From NCBI RefSeq assembly GCF_037996825.1, contig NZ_JBBNAC010000002.1:62001-126000 (forward strand): a stretch of DNA of 64,000 bases, read 5' to 3'. Numbering within the stretch: the first letter of the stretch is position 1; every line of letters starts with the position of its first letter. Under the pieces are notes generated by a model. That model did not search any database, was not told where the DNA came from, and saw nothing but the letters and a program-made list of their open reading frames with translations. A program made the translations under genes and the position numbers. Source of the stretch: Bdellovibrio sp. BCCA (GTDB taxonomy: Bacteria > Bdellovibrionota > Bdellovibrionia > Bdellovibrionales > Bdellovibrionaceae). This document shows positions 9,186-17,313 of this stretch, piece after piece.

Positions 9186-9422
9186 ATGTTGACAGCTCAA
9201 AAAGATATTCTAGATCTCGCCACTTATTCAACAGACGATTCGGAACGTGACGATTTTATCGAACACCGTTGTGCCACCGATGAGGAAGTTGAGATCGTTA
9301 ATCACAACCATCTTAAAGAAAAGATCACACCAGAAGCTCGTGTCCTTTTCGAACGAGAGAAGAACAATCATCAATATGCACTCGGAAAGTTGGTTGCTGA
9401 TTGGACCGTCAGAAACATGTGA
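9186..9422 (+). CDS. small acidic hypothetical protein
   Basis: A 78-residue, hydrophilic, acidic protein (DDSERDDFIEH, ATDEEVEI) with one Cys and no membrane segment. AAGGAGAACCT precedes the ATG. It is the last gene of the lipoprotein operon, followed 61 nt later by the histone-like peptide. No family is recognised. Confidence 0.55.
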   Translation: MLTAQKDILDLATYSTDDSERDDFIEHRCATDEEVEIVNHNHLKEKITPEARVLFEREKNNHQYALGKLVADWTVRNM

Positions 9423-9483
9423 TATTTTTTGTTGACGATCACTTTTGCTAAAAGTAGCTTTATTTGTGAACAAGGAGGAATCC

Positions 9484-9576
9484 ATGGCAAAGAAAGCTGC
9501 GAAAAAAGCTACGAAAAAGGTCGCTAAGAAAGCTACAAAGAAAGTAGCAAAAAAGAAAGCCGCTAAGAAAGCGTAA
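9484..9576 (+). CDS. Lys/Ala-repeat histone H1-like peptide
   Basis: A 30-residue protein consisting only of Met, Ala, Lys, Thr and Val in KKA/KKV/KKAT repeats. This matches the C-terminal tails of bacterial H1-like proteins, which bind and compact DNA electrostatically. Very unusually it is only the tail, with no globular part. A strong ribosome-binding site (AAGGAGGAATCC) and a strong terminator 15 nt after the stop show that it is a deliberate, well-expressed gene. Confidence 0.8.
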   Translation: MAKKAAKKATKKVAKKATKKVAKKKAAKKA

Positions 9577-9590
9577 GTTTTTTAGATGGT

Positions 9591-9626
9591 AAAGGGGAGG
9601 GTAGAAATACTCTCCCCTTTTTTATT
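9591..9626. terminator. strong bidirectional intrinsic terminator
   Basis: A 13-bp stem (AAAGGGGAG.GTA with TAC.CTCCCCTTT, one G-T pair) capped by a GAAA tetraloop and followed by a T-run. It separates the + operon from the - strand gene ending at 9622. Confidence 0.9.
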
Positions 9627-9798
9627 GATTTGACTCATCCAGTGGAATCGCCTCAATCCTTTCGGAAGTTGCATTTCTATCGATTGGGCTAACATCCCCA
9701 TGCTCTGCAATTTCTTTTGCCTCATTTTCGCTTTCTGCATCTATATGATAGGAATACTCAACCGTTTCAGTTATTTTAACCAAGAATTTTCTTTTCAT
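9622..9798 (-). CDS. small DpnD/PcfM-like protein
   Basis: A 58-codon ORF beginning MKRKFLVKITETVEYSYHI, then acidic and helical. The pattern 'K-F-x-V-x-I-x-E-T-V-x-Y, then A-E-S-E-x-E-A-x-E-I' resembles the short DpnD/PcfM-type domain found on plasmids and phages, though this is recognition by eye. It lies 9 nt downstream of the gene ending at 9808. The ribosome-binding site is weak. It ends in the shared terminator. Confidence 0.6.
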   Translation of the reverse strand: MKRKFLVKITETVEYSYHIDAESENEAKEIAEHGDVSPIDRNATSERIEAIPLDESNQ

Positions 9799-9807
9799 CT
9801 CAAGGAC

Positions 9808-10263
9808 CTACTTTTTCTTATTTCTATCTCTTCTGTCCCGGACATACGGAAGGTGTTTTTTAAGAATTTCGATGTCGTACTCCGATACGCCATAATCTTT
9901 TAAATCCGAAACTGTATATACGCCCATGGCTTCAATGGCCTCTTCCGCTGCGATTCCGATATCATGACCTCGATCCATGCTTGCCACAGCAGCAAAATAA
10001 CCCTGAACCCAGGATTTGTCTCGGAGCTTCTTTTCTCTGTCTTTACTCTTTTGAGTTCCTTTACGAGTTGAAGTTGATTGTTTCACGGAACTATTTTCCA
10101 TAACTCCTTTAACTCCTTCTTTTGAATATGACAGATATCTATCGTAGATAGCGACTGATTCGGGTTTATTGCAATTAGCGAAAGAGAAATCACATCCACA
10201 GTGAACACCTTTGCAACTTCTGCAATACTTTTTACTCCCATAACAAGCTTTACAAGTAGCCAT
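9808..10263 (-). CDS. Cys-rich protein with C-terminal WxQG domain
   Basis: A 151-residue protein. The N-terminal 31 residues carry seven Cys (CKAC, CRSCKG, CGC, C), likely one or two zinc sites. A basic low-complexity linker follows (KGTQKSKDREKK), then a 55-residue domain, SWVQGY... GVYTVSDLKDYGVSEYDIEIL. This last domain recurs in the genes at 19748 and 57238 and resembles a short domain common in phage hypothetical proteins. A zinc-linked nucleic-acid role is plausible but unproven. Confidence 0.65.
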   Translation of the reverse strand: MATCKACYGSKKYCRSCKGVHCGCDFSFANCNKPESVAIYDRYLSYSKEGVKGVMENSSVKQSTSTRKGTQKSKDREKKLRDKSWVQGYFAAVASMDRGHDIGIAAEEAIEAMGVYTVSDLKDYGVSEYDIEILKKHLPYVRDRRDRNKKK

Positions 10264-10276
10264 TTGTCCCTCGTTA

Positions 10277-11332
10277 CTATGCCGGAATTTTCTCTTCCTG
10301 TTTCGTCTCTTTCAAGCTATCTGGAAGCCAATCAGGCCTAATCGCACGCAAACGATCACAGAACTCTTGGTCAAAGCTTTTAGCTCTCAGATATTGGTAA
10401 AGTCTTTTTGCCATTTTATTTTCTTCCACATCAGACTTAGAATTTTTTGGTTTCGGCGCCCCTGATGCCGCCAACTTTAACAGCTCTTCTTGTCTGTGCT
10501 CTTTAGAATACCTATAGCAAACCCCAATCCAATCAGGCCTGAGTGATTGAATCTTTTCTCTGAAGTCTTTGTCAAATACTCTTGAGCCTTTGCTCATATA
10601 GTTATTGAGAGCAATACCAAGCGGTGACTTAAAGTGAGGTTTTGGCTTTCCCTCGCTGGCCATAGATAACAATTCGGTTTGGTTCTGAAGCTTTCTATCC
10701 GGAGAACTCTTTTGCCCGATTCTGCCGACAAATTGGGGATTGATCTTCTTGATCTGTTTGGCAAATTCTTTATCGTAAAAGGGGCTGCGAGGATTTAGGT
10801 ATCGCGTAAGAGAGGCATGAAGTGATGATTTCCTTTTAGGTGTCGATGCACCGGATCTAGCCATTTCAAGGAGAATGGTTCTATTGTCTTGTTTTTTTAC
10901 GGACTCGAACCATTTCGGAGCTAAGGTCATTAGGTGATTTGTGAGATATTCATCGTAGTGTTTACCTGGTGTGGTATATCTTCGGAATGACCGTCGATCA
11001 AGATCGGTAGTCAAATCCTTACCATCCATAGCTAAGTATACGAGAGAGTCTTTCGCTGCTTGGCTGATGTTTTCTGCAAACCAATATGGATTAGCTTCTT
11101 CAATTTTATCTCTAAATTCTGGATATTTCAGTATCCCTACTAAGATATTCCCGAGCTTACGCTCGTTGACATCAGAGCAATTTGATCTCGGACGAGAATC
11201 GCCATTACGAGCCATCTTAAGGAATCGCTCAAAGCGAATTCTCTTCTTCTCATTAATCGATTGACCTTTTGATGATCTTTGGATTTCTTTATAAATTTCA
11301 AGATAATATGGAGAGATAGATTTTGCATTCAT
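10277..11332 (-). CDS. four-repeat protein, probable DNA-binding
   Basis: A 351-residue basic protein built from four or five imperfect repeats of about 65-75 residues, each following 'L-x-M-A-x-x-G-x-x-x-P, then L-x-x-Y, then F-x-x-x-I, then P-x-W'. Examples begin LLEMARSG, LLSMASEG and LLKLAASG. Similar repeats accompany phage homing-type or helicase-associated proteins, which suggests each unit is a small DNA-binding helical bundle; no nuclease motif is visible. It overlaps the recombinase gene stop by 4 nt, so the two are probably co-expressed. Confidence 0.6.
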   Translation of the reverse strand: MNAKSISPYYLEIYKEIQRSSKGQSINEKKRIRFERFLKMARNGDSRPRSNCSDVNERKLGNILVGILKYPEFRDKIEEANPYWFAENISQAAKDSLVYLAMDGKDLTTDLDRRSFRRYTTPGKHYDEYLTNHLMTLAPKWFESVKKQDNRTILLEMARSGASTPKRKSSLHASLTRYLNPRSPFYDKEFAKQIKKINPQFVGRIGQKSSPDRKLQNQTELLSMASEGKPKPHFKSPLGIALNNYMSKGSRVFDKDFREKIQSLRPDWIGVCYRYSKEHRQEELLKLAASGAPKPKNSKSDVEENKMAKRLYQYLRAKSFDQEFCDRLRAIRPDWLPDSLKETKQEEKIPA

Positions 11333-11934
11333 GATGCCTCCTTATTCGACGGCCATACATTCTTGAGTGTTCTTTTCTCATCAAGATGTGCATAGTGATC
11401 GATAATTTTCACTGAAATGTGCATGATCTTGGCGATCTTTTCTCGAGATAGTTCAGCCACGAAAAGATAGTAAGAAATCATGGAATGGCGCCAAGAGTGA
11501 TTGCAGATACCAATAATATTAAATGTGCGTTTTAATTTTTTGAAAATTCCATCTCTTGTATAGTCAAATAATGGCCCAACTTTGGAATTGATGTAATCCA
11601 GAACGAACTGCTGAGCTATCGGGTGAATGAGAATCATTCTTCCATCTTTTCTGCGCTTCTTGAGAACGTCAGATTCAGCGAAAAGATGTCCGTCTTCGGT
11701 AAAAAAGTCTTTCTTTGTAAGCAATAATGCCTCTGAAATTCTAAGGCCGCCACAAATCATAACCACAATCAGGACTCGGAACTGTCGATCTAAGGTTGAT
11801 TCTGCAATCCACATCTTCATGAATTCTTCGAATTTCTCCCCAATCAGAATGGAAATCTTCTTATCGCTATTTAAGCGATTGACGAGAGTGAAGAAGCCGG
11901 AATACTTCTTGGAAATATCATTCTCCATCATCAT
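11329..11934 (-). CDS. short tyrosine recombinase (catalytic domain only)
   Basis: A 201-residue phage-integrase-family protein. The catalytic set is complete: Arg65 (GGLRISEAL), Lys about 95 in the beta-hairpin, His146 and Arg149 (HSWRH), His172 (MHIS) and Tyr181 (DHYAHL). The usual arm- and core-binding N-terminal domains are missing, leaving only about 45 residues before the catalytic fold. It overlaps the upstream gene by 17 nt and the downstream repeat protein by 4 nt. Integration, resolution or inversion are possible; no attachment site was found. Confidence 0.8.
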   Translation of the reverse strand: MMMENDISKKYSGFFTLVNRLNSDKKISILIGEKFEEFMKMWIAESTLDRQFRVLIVVMICGGLRISEALLLTKKDFFTEDGHLFAESDVLKKRRKDGRMILIHPIAQQFVLDYINSKVGPLFDYTRDGIFKKLKRTFNIIGICNHSWRHSMISYYLFVAELSREKIAKIMHISVKIIDHYAHLDEKRTLKNVWPSNKEAS

Positions 11935-12256
11935 TCTCTTTTTCTGTGTATCTCGACGTTAGTTTTTCATATCTATCCCAGTACTCAGACTCGTTCACGA
12001 GCATGGGATTTGGTCCGGCACATGAAAGTAAATCCAAAGCTTCTTTAAGATCTGTTGCCATTTGTGAATCTACTACTGGCTCTTTTGTCTGTTTTTGGGA
12101 CTGGTATTCGAGAAACTTTGCTTCGTGTTCGGGAATTCCAGTAACTTCTGAACAAAGTGGCTCAGAATCAAGTGTTTCCCTTAGCTCTTCCTCACCATAA
12201 ATCTCGAACCAACATTCGCTCTCAGCATGATAGATAAGAAATCGTTCTTTACTCAT
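11918..12256 (-). CDS. small acidic hypothetical protein
   Basis: A 112-residue, strongly acidic soluble protein with three Cys and a Glu-rich C-terminus (RYTEKENDDGE). AGAGGGTGAATC precedes the ATG, and the gene lies 3 nt after the ASCH gene. It is the third gene of a five-gene - strand operon with overlapping ends (12924 to 10277). No family is recognised. Confidence 0.55.
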   Translation of the reverse strand: MSKERFLIYHAESECWFEIYGEEELRETLDSEPLCSEVTGIPEHEAKFLEYQSQKQTKEPVVDSQMATDLKEALDLLSCAGPNPMLVNESEYWDRYEKLTSRYTEKENDDGE

Positions 12257-12259
12257 GAT

Positions 12260-12604
12260 TCACCCTCTTTCAATGTCGGGAAGATTCACCCAAATCACAC
12301 AACCTTGCTTATGGTGATAATCTTTAGGTTCACGGAAATTCACCGGGTTTGACAGGATCCAAGCGTGTGGTTGTTTGTATTTCATTTCTCTACTAGCTGG
12401 AACGCAGTGCTTGTCGCGATTTTCTTCAAAATCCTGCGGTGTTAGGATTCGGGAGTCATCAATCACAACGGTCCCAATCCATTTCCCTTCACAAACGACA
12501 CCTACCGTGCCGCGAATGTTGGTATTTGAAGACCTAATTTCCCACGTCTTCTTTCCTGAGAGAATTAGATCTGCCCAAGGTTGGCGAACTATGAAGCCTT
12601 TCAC
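12260..12604 (-). CDS. ASCH-domain (PUA-like) protein
   Basis: A 114-residue protein covering a complete ASCH fold: IVRQPWADLILSGKKTWEIR near the N-terminus (the R-Q-P-W, G-K-K-T-x-E-x-R signature), then RGTVGVVCEGKWIGTV. ASCH proteins are thought to bind RNA or modified nucleotides, and some hydrolyse modified cytidines. It starts with GTG overlapping the TGA of the upstream gene. It is one of three ASCH/PUA-like proteins here (also 23222 and 59094). Confidence 0.8.
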   Translation of the reverse strand: MKGFIVRQPWADLILSGKKTWEIRSSNTNIRGTVGVVCEGKWIGTVVIDDSRILTPQDFEENRDKHCVPASREMKYKQPHAWILSNPVNFREPKDYHHKQGCVIWVNLPDIERG

Positions 12605-12924
12605 TCTGAGGTCCTTTCGGCTACCATTGTAAAGGTATAGTGGCCATCATTAGAGAGTCCGCAAAATTTTGATGGGGGAGAGTGTCCTATGATGGTAATA
12701 ACATTCCCAGGATAACAGCTTCTAATTCTTTCCAGAGCTTCAGGCTCAGAAATAAAATTTCCTTCCTGATAGAATGCTGTTCCAATCTTATCAAGATGAT
12801 CATATGTGACTTCTAAAGGTTGGTGGATACGATACGCTTGAATTATGTGTTCGCAAGCTTCAAGTTCGCGCCCGTCGCCCATCCTTCCAAATCTTTGCCC
12901 ACAGACTTTGCAGTTTCCGTACAT
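12601..12924 (-). CDS. small zinc-finger-like hypothetical protein
   Basis: A 107-residue protein with a likely zinc knuckle at the N-terminus: C5-x2-C8 (NCKVCGQRF) and C24-x-H26 (ACEHI). The remainder is a mixed alpha/beta domain of unknown family. I chose the ATG at 12924, behind AAGGTGGGG and 2 nt from the methyltransferase stop, rather than the longer in-frame alternative inside that gene. It overlaps the ASCH gene by 4 nt. Confidence 0.6.
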   Translation of the reverse strand: MYGNCKVCGQRFGRMGDGRELEACEHIIQAYRIHQPLEVTYDHLDKIGTAFYQEGNFISEPEALERIRSCYPGNVITIIGHSPPSKFCGLSNDGHYTFTMVAERTSE

Positions 12925-12925
12925 A

Positions 12926-14353
12926 CTACCCCACCTTTCTTTGAGGAATAGCTTCGAATGACGCTTCAAATGGGACACTTGCTGCGCTTAAAATCGACTG
13001 TCCAATTCTTTGGAAAACTGACACAAATGGAGGAACAATGATGGCCTGTCCAAGAACTTCATGTCCAAATGTAAGTCCAAGACCCACAACCAATGATTCA
13101 TCAACACCTTTTGCTCGCGCGTGTTCAAGGACTGTTGGAATTCTCAGAAGATCTGGTTTATCCGGATGTTTAATAAATGTGCCTGTGCTTTGTCTTTTGG
13201 TAAGAGATTTCGTCAAAGTGTTAAACTTCGTTGAATCAGCATCAACGATATTCATTTTGAAACCCTTACCAGCAGCTTTGTCAGTAATTTCTTTCGCCTT
13301 CAGGTAGGACATTTCACTCCACATTGAGCTTTCATTCGGTACACTCTCCATGATGTCGCCGACACACATTTGTTGCACATTCTTAGGTGTGATTCCTTCA
13401 AAGGAGAAAGACATCCCCTGAGTCACTGCAACCATACAAAGTCTTTTTCGATGTTCGATCATGCCCCAATCAGCAGCATTAAGAATTTCCTCGTGAACTT
13501 CGTATCCAAGATCTTTCAATTGGGTCCGGATGATACTCATTGAAGCGGAGCTTTGATAAGGAATGACATTCTCAAGAACGATTACCGCAGGGTTTGTCTT
13601 GGCAATCACTGCGAGCCAAGAAACAACCAAATGCCCAACGTCTGGATGCGCCTCAGGGTGAACAATCTTATTCTTCGCGCGACCAGCAACACTAGCGCCC
13701 GAGCAAGGAATGCCAGCAACTAGCACCTCTACTTCTGGAATTCTGGACATAATGTCTGAATCAAATACGAATTCCTGCAAAGGGGACGTGATAAGGATCG
13801 TTTCAGGCCCATAGGAATAGTTTCTCTCAGCTGCATGTTCCATACAGTCAGAGCGGATTTCATTCACAAAGGCTGTTTTTGTGCGAATCCCGGCCTCTTT
13901 TAAGCCTTGATGGGTGGCTAGATCAAGTACGCCAATACCGGATGCGACAGATCCGATCATCAAACTTTCGCCACCGCGAATACGACTAATCATGCGCGAC
14001 ATGCGCTTCATAGCGCGTATTTGGGAAGCGACTGGCAAAATAGTGATAACACTATCTTCAATTATAACGCGAACTGATTGGAGGCCTTTGAAGACCTTCA
14101 AAATCTCTTTTGAGTTCAGATCAATGACGGGAATTTCCTGATTTGACTTTGAAGTTTTTTTGGATACGACGCGAGCGCCGTCCTTTGAAATTACCAATCG
14201 CAAAAGGCATTTTTCCTCATCGACAGTCACATCGTATTTAACTTGCGGAGTAAAGCCAGCTCGGCGAGGCTGAGCCCCTTCAAGCCAAATTCTTGGGGAA
14301 CCACGGTGACTTCCAATCTTTTTGATTTCATACCCTTTAAGAGAATTCATCAT
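12926..14353 (-). CDS. C5-cytosine DNA methyltransferase with SymE/AbrB-like N-terminal domain
   Basis: A 475-residue enzyme transferring methyl from S-adenosylmethionine to C5 of cytosine. Motif I is VASGIGVLDLA, the catalytic Cys is in GIPCSGAS (about 207), motif VI is LENV (about 250) and motif VIII is EHRKRL. The first roughly 110 residues are extra. PRIWLEGAQPRRAGF and the following beta strands resemble SymE/AbrB-type swapped hairpins, which could bind DNA or RNA. A TTG alternative lies one codon upstream. The promoter contains the 9-bp operator repeats, and no cognate endonuclease is adjacent. Confidence 0.85.
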   Translation of the reverse strand: MMNSLKGYEIKKIGSHRGSPRIWLEGAQPRRAGFTPQVKYDVTVDEEKCLLRLVISKDGARVVSKKTSKSNQEIPVIDLNSKEILKVFKGLQSVRVIIEDSVITILPVASQIRAMKRMSRMISRIRGGESLMIGSVASGIGVLDLATHQGLKEAGIRTKTAFVNEIRSDCMEHAAERNYSYGPETILITSPLQEFVFDSDIMSRIPEVEVLVAGIPCSGASVAGRAKNKIVHPEAHPDVGHLVVSWLAVIAKTNPAVIVLENVIPYQSSASMSIIRTQLKDLGYEVHEEILNAADWGMIEHRKRLCMVAVTQGMSFSFEGITPKNVQQMCVGDIMESVPNESSMWSEMSYLKAKEITDKAAGKGFKMNIVDADSTKFNTLTKSLTKRQSTGTFIKHPDKPDLLRIPTVLEHARAKGVDESLVVGLGLTFGHEVLGQAIIVPPFVSVFQRIGQSILSAASVPFEASFEAIPQRKVG

Positions 14354-14425
14354 CAAACTCCAGCCTTTTGATTAAATAGCCTTCGTTAGTATATCATTTA
14401 TTATTGATTAACCGCGAGGCCAAAT

Positions 14426-14462
14426 ACCATATTTCCCACATTGATACATGGTAAATACGGTA
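14426..14462. promoter_or_regulatory. 9-bp operator array O1
   Basis: On the - strand TACCGTATT then TACCATGTA, tandem 9-mers close to the window-wide unit (T)ACCATGTTT; a further ACCATATTT lies at 14426 on the + strand. It is upstream of the C5-methyltransferase gene (-) and of a 26-codon ORF (+). Confidence 0.55.
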
Positions 14463-14506
14463 ATATAGGTAGTTCTTACACGAATTGTCGATCAAGGGAA
14501 TTAGAT

Positions 14507-14587
14507 ATGGAGAGAACGATGTGGACGAGGCCCGAATCAAAAGAATGGCTGGAAAAGTGTTTCCCAGCCAAATTTAAGGGCTTTTAA
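14507..14587 (+). CDS. possible 26-residue peptide
   Basis: A 26-codon ORF (MERTMWTRPESKEW...), basic and aromatic, between the divergent operator array O1 and the convergent gene ending at 14584. Its stop overlaps that gene's stop. AAGGGAATTAG upstream is a weak ribosome-binding site. It is the only candidate in the 14357-14583 gap and is speculative. Confidence 0.25.
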   Translation: MERTMWTRPESKEWLEKCFPAKFKGF

Positions 14588-14976
14588 GATTGAAGTGAGT
14601 CTGTGATCGCCAGAGTTGCGTAAATATCTGCGGAATCAAGCAGGCAACGATAGACATTGTAGAATCTTGAGTCTTTCAAGTTCAGTAGGGTCGCCATATA
14701 GTACTCCAATGGCATAACCACAAGGGGTGCAACAATTCTTTCGCCTTCCACGATGTATTTGCCATCGTTCTTGGTTATGATCTTGATGTTTGCAGTAGCA
14801 TCAGACATTTTTTGGATCTTTCCAAGAAGTCCAGTGCGATTAAGAATTCTCATGCCAACCTTTGCATTATCCCTCGTTAAAATGTCAGCTACGACAGCCA
14901 TGTTTGCTTCAAACTCGTGTGCATTCTTTGATGTTCTGATCAGATTTTCGGCCTCGGTTATCTTCATACTATTCAT
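14584..14976 (-). CDS. hypothetical protein
   Basis: A 130-residue soluble protein without recognisable family. The N-terminal half is helical (EAENLIRTSKNAHEFEAN), a short beta region follows (KIITKNDGKYIVEGER), and the C-terminus is helical. AGAGGGAATGAATAG precedes the ATG. It lies 24 nt after the 400-residue gene and is probably co-transcribed with it from promoter P6. Confidence 0.55.
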   Translation of the reverse strand: MNSMKITEAENLIRTSKNAHEFEANMAVVADILTRDNAKVGMRILNRTGLLGKIQKMSDATANIKIITKNDGKYIVEGERIVAPLVVMPLEYYMATLLNLKDSRFYNVYRCLLDSADIYATLAITDSLQS

Positions 14977-15000
14977 TCCCTCTTTCTCGACTTCAAATTG

Positions 15001-16203
15001 TTATTCTGATGCTTTTACAAATTTGGAGAACTTCAACGAAAGTTTTTCGTAGGCATACTTTGCTCTCTTTTCTGCTGATTTTAGCATCTTGATCGCCTCC
15101 GTCTGTTCTGAGTCAGACATCAGGGAGCCCTTGATGGCAAGCTCCACTTGAGGGGATAGTTTCAGGAAATCCTCTAGTGCGTGAATGTTGCGTTTATATC
15201 CGGTGTTGATCTCTCCTTCCATATCGAAATTCGCAAGTATGGCATTTCCGACAGCATCGTTAAGCGCTCTTCTCACGTCAGTTTTCACTGGAGTTGCAGT
15301 TGTTTCCTTTCCTGGTTCACCTCCAATAAGATCCAACGTAAAGGAAAAATCTCGAATGGCCGCGACCACTGAAGTTCTTTCATCTGCTGAAATTTGAAGA
15401 GCATCAAATGAAACCTCGGAAGATTGTTCTACGGATCCACTTGCCATTGCTGAGTCAAAGTTCGCTACCAGGTTTGGTCCTTGCTTTGCAACAACTCCCA
15501 TAACAGCGACAACAGCCGCTGTGGCAGCGATTGGTTTAACAACATCAATCAGTGTCAATTTGCCCGTATCGACAGAGTATCCTTCATCTTTTTTTACGAT
15601 TCTGTATCGTAGCTTTGTTCCAGACATGTGAACTTTCAGTTTCTCAGCTACTCCAGTCGCGTAACAAATCTCTTTACCAGCGATTCGCCTATCAAGTCTG
15701 ATAGCACTTTCATTAACGAACGAGGCGTTTCCTCTTGAAGGGTCGAATTCCGTTCTATCTAAACAACTCTCGGCAATTTTAATGAGATTGATATCCTTCC
15801 TTTCGATGAGCTCACTTTCAAAGGTACGATCAAGAAGTTGTTTAAAGTATCCATGTGGCCACAAAAGGATGATTTCATCAAAGCGATTTATTCCAAAAAC
15901 ACCTTCGTTTGTTGGGATAACCTTCACTACTTCCAAAACTTCTTGAGAATTCGATTTGGCGATTTCAAAAGCTTCATGATTTTGTTTTTTAAGAATTTTT
16001 AGAAGCTTTGCTTTTTTGGGAGATGAAATCCAAGATTCCACGGCTCGCTTTCGCCACGGCTCTTTATCTACTTGATCCTTCGAGCGCGCATACTCCAGGA
16101 CATTGTTAAGATGTTCTGCCAGAAAGATACTTTGTTCAGGTTTTAGACCATCACCCTGTAAAGAGTTGAGAATCTTTTCGTAACCATCCACACCATCTTT
16201 CAT
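15001..16203 (-). CDS. hypothetical protein with one central membrane segment
   Basis: A 400-residue protein of unknown function. The N-terminal ~225 residues look like a cytosolic alpha/beta domain. An Ala/Val-rich hydrophobic segment (VKPIAATAAVVAVMGVVA, about 227-244) could cross the membrane, and the rest is helical with a basic C-terminus. A strong site (CCGGAGG) precedes the ATG, and promoter P6 lies 28 nt upstream. Confidence 0.65.
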   Translation of the reverse strand: MKDGVDGYEKILNSLQGDGLKPEQSIFLAEHLNNVLEYARSKDQVDKEPWRKRAVESWISSPKKAKLLKILKKQNHEAFEIAKSNSQEVLEVVKVIPTNEGVFGINRFDEIILLWPHGYFKQLLDRTFESELIERKDINLIKIAESCLDRTEFDPSRGNASFVNESAIRLDRRIAGKEICYATGVAEKLKVHMSGTKLRYRIVKKDEGYSVDTGKLTLIDVVKPIAATAAVVAVMGVVAKQGPNLVANFDSAMASGSVEQSSEVSFDALQISADERTSVVAAIRDFSFTLDLIGGEPGKETTATPVKTDVRRALNDAVGNAILANFDMEGEINTGYKRNIHALEDFLKLSPQVELAIKGSLMSDSEQTEAIKMLKSAEKRAKYAYEKLSLKFSKFVKASE

Positions 16204-16230
16204 GAATAACCTCCGGTTCGACCCAAGAGA

Positions 16231-16256
16231 TAAATAGGGAAGTGGCGTAAAATGAT
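16231..16256 (-). promoter_or_regulatory. CCCATTTA-class promoter P6
   Basis: On the - strand ATCATTTT at 16256-16249 and CCTATTTA at 16238-16231, offset 18 nt, both near-perfect. It points at the gene starting at 16203. The remaining divergent gap to 16401 holds a 40-codon ORF (16252-16374) with poor start signals and nothing else recognised. Confidence 0.7.
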
Positions 16257-16401
16257 GAAATTTCGTGATTTTCCTGACTTTGCGATCTTAGCGGTGCTCG
16301 CTGCGTCAAATGCGTACCCACTTTGTTCAAAAAACCACAGCCAAGATCAAAATTTTGCGGTATTGATCGGTTGAATCGAACATGAAAGCACTGTGATACC
16401 T

Positions 16402-17313
16402 ATGAACAAGAGACATTTGCCCGATGTAGCCAATGAAACTCACCATGAAAATTACGCCCCTATTGACTGGGTAGGAATGGGCTCAATTGAGCTCCCAATA
16501 ATGCTTCGTCAATCCGATGGGATCTACAGAATTCCAGCTCGCGTAGACGCCAAAGTAAGCTTAGATAAAACTCCGTCGCGCGGAATTCATATGTCTCGTC
16601 TCTATTTGATTACCCAAGAAATTTTATCGAAGAATGAAATTTCATTAAGTCTTCTTGGTAAAGTAACTGACGATTTTCTAAGTACTCATGAAGACTTGTC
16701 CACACAAGCCTTAGTTCAAGTTCAGTTCGAGTCTCCGCTCTTACGAAAGGCTTTAAAGAGTTCAAACCAAGCATGGCGTTCATATCCAGTAATCCTTTCC
16801 TCATTTAATAAAGAAAGGGAGAAGAGTTATTTCGTAGAAGCAGTAGTGACGTATTCAAGCACTTGCCCTGCTTCAGCAGCTTTATCTCGCCAACTGATTC
16901 AGGATGGGTTTAAACAACAGTTTGAAAATCACTCTTTAGATTATGATGTTATTCACTCTTGGTTAGGAACAACAAGGGGAATTGTTGCGACACCTCATGC
17001 TCAAAGAAGTTTCGCTCGTGTAAAAGTAGAAGTAAGTTCTAAATTCAACTACTCAGATTTGATTGATATGGTCGAAGAAGCTTTGCAAACTGCCGTTCAA
17101 GGAGCTGTAAAAAGAGAAGATGAACAAGAGTTCGCCCTTCGCAACGGACAGAATCTGATGTTTTGTGAGGATGCCGCTCGTCGTGTAAAGAAATCACTGG
17201 ACGGGAATTTGGAAATCATAGACTACGTGGCTGAATTCAGCCACGTAGAAAGTTTACATCCTCACAATGCCGTTTCTCATATTTCGAAAGGAAAGAAACT
17301 AAGATCATTTTAA
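16402..17313 (+). CDS. folE2: GTP cyclohydrolase FolE2 (type IB)
   Basis: Converts GTP to dihydroneopterin triphosphate, the entry step to folate and, through preQ0, to 7-deazaguanines. Family blocks are clear: LPDVAN at the N-terminus, APIDWVGMGSIELPI, RGIHMSRLY and YSSTCPASAALSRQ. Most relatives have CPCSAALSRQ, so here the first Cys is kept and the second is Ala. The start is the ATG at 16402, since the GTG three codons earlier adds nothing conserved. No queD, queE or queC is in the window. Phages use this route for guanine modification in DNA, an inference only here. Confidence 0.85.
   Translation: MNKRHLPDVANETHHENYAPIDWVGMGSIELPIMLRQSDGIYRIPARVDAKVSLDKTPSRGIHMSRLYLITQEILSKNEISLSLLGKVTDDFLSTHEDLSTQALVQVQFESPLLRKALKSSNQAWRSYPVILSSFNKEREKSYFVEAVVTYSSTCPASAALSRQLIQDGFKQQFENHSLDYDVIHSWLGTTRGIVATPHAQRSFARVKVEVSSKFNYSDLIDMVEEALQTAVQGAVKREDEQEFALRNGQNLMFCEDAARRVKKSLDGNLEIIDYVAEFSHVESLHPHNAVSHISKGKKLRSF

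Noticed and set aside
16252-16374. 40-codon ORF on the + strand between the - gene start and folE2.
   Set aside because: Its ATG lies in the -35 box of promoter P6, and the ribosome-binding site is poor. Mentioned only as gap content.
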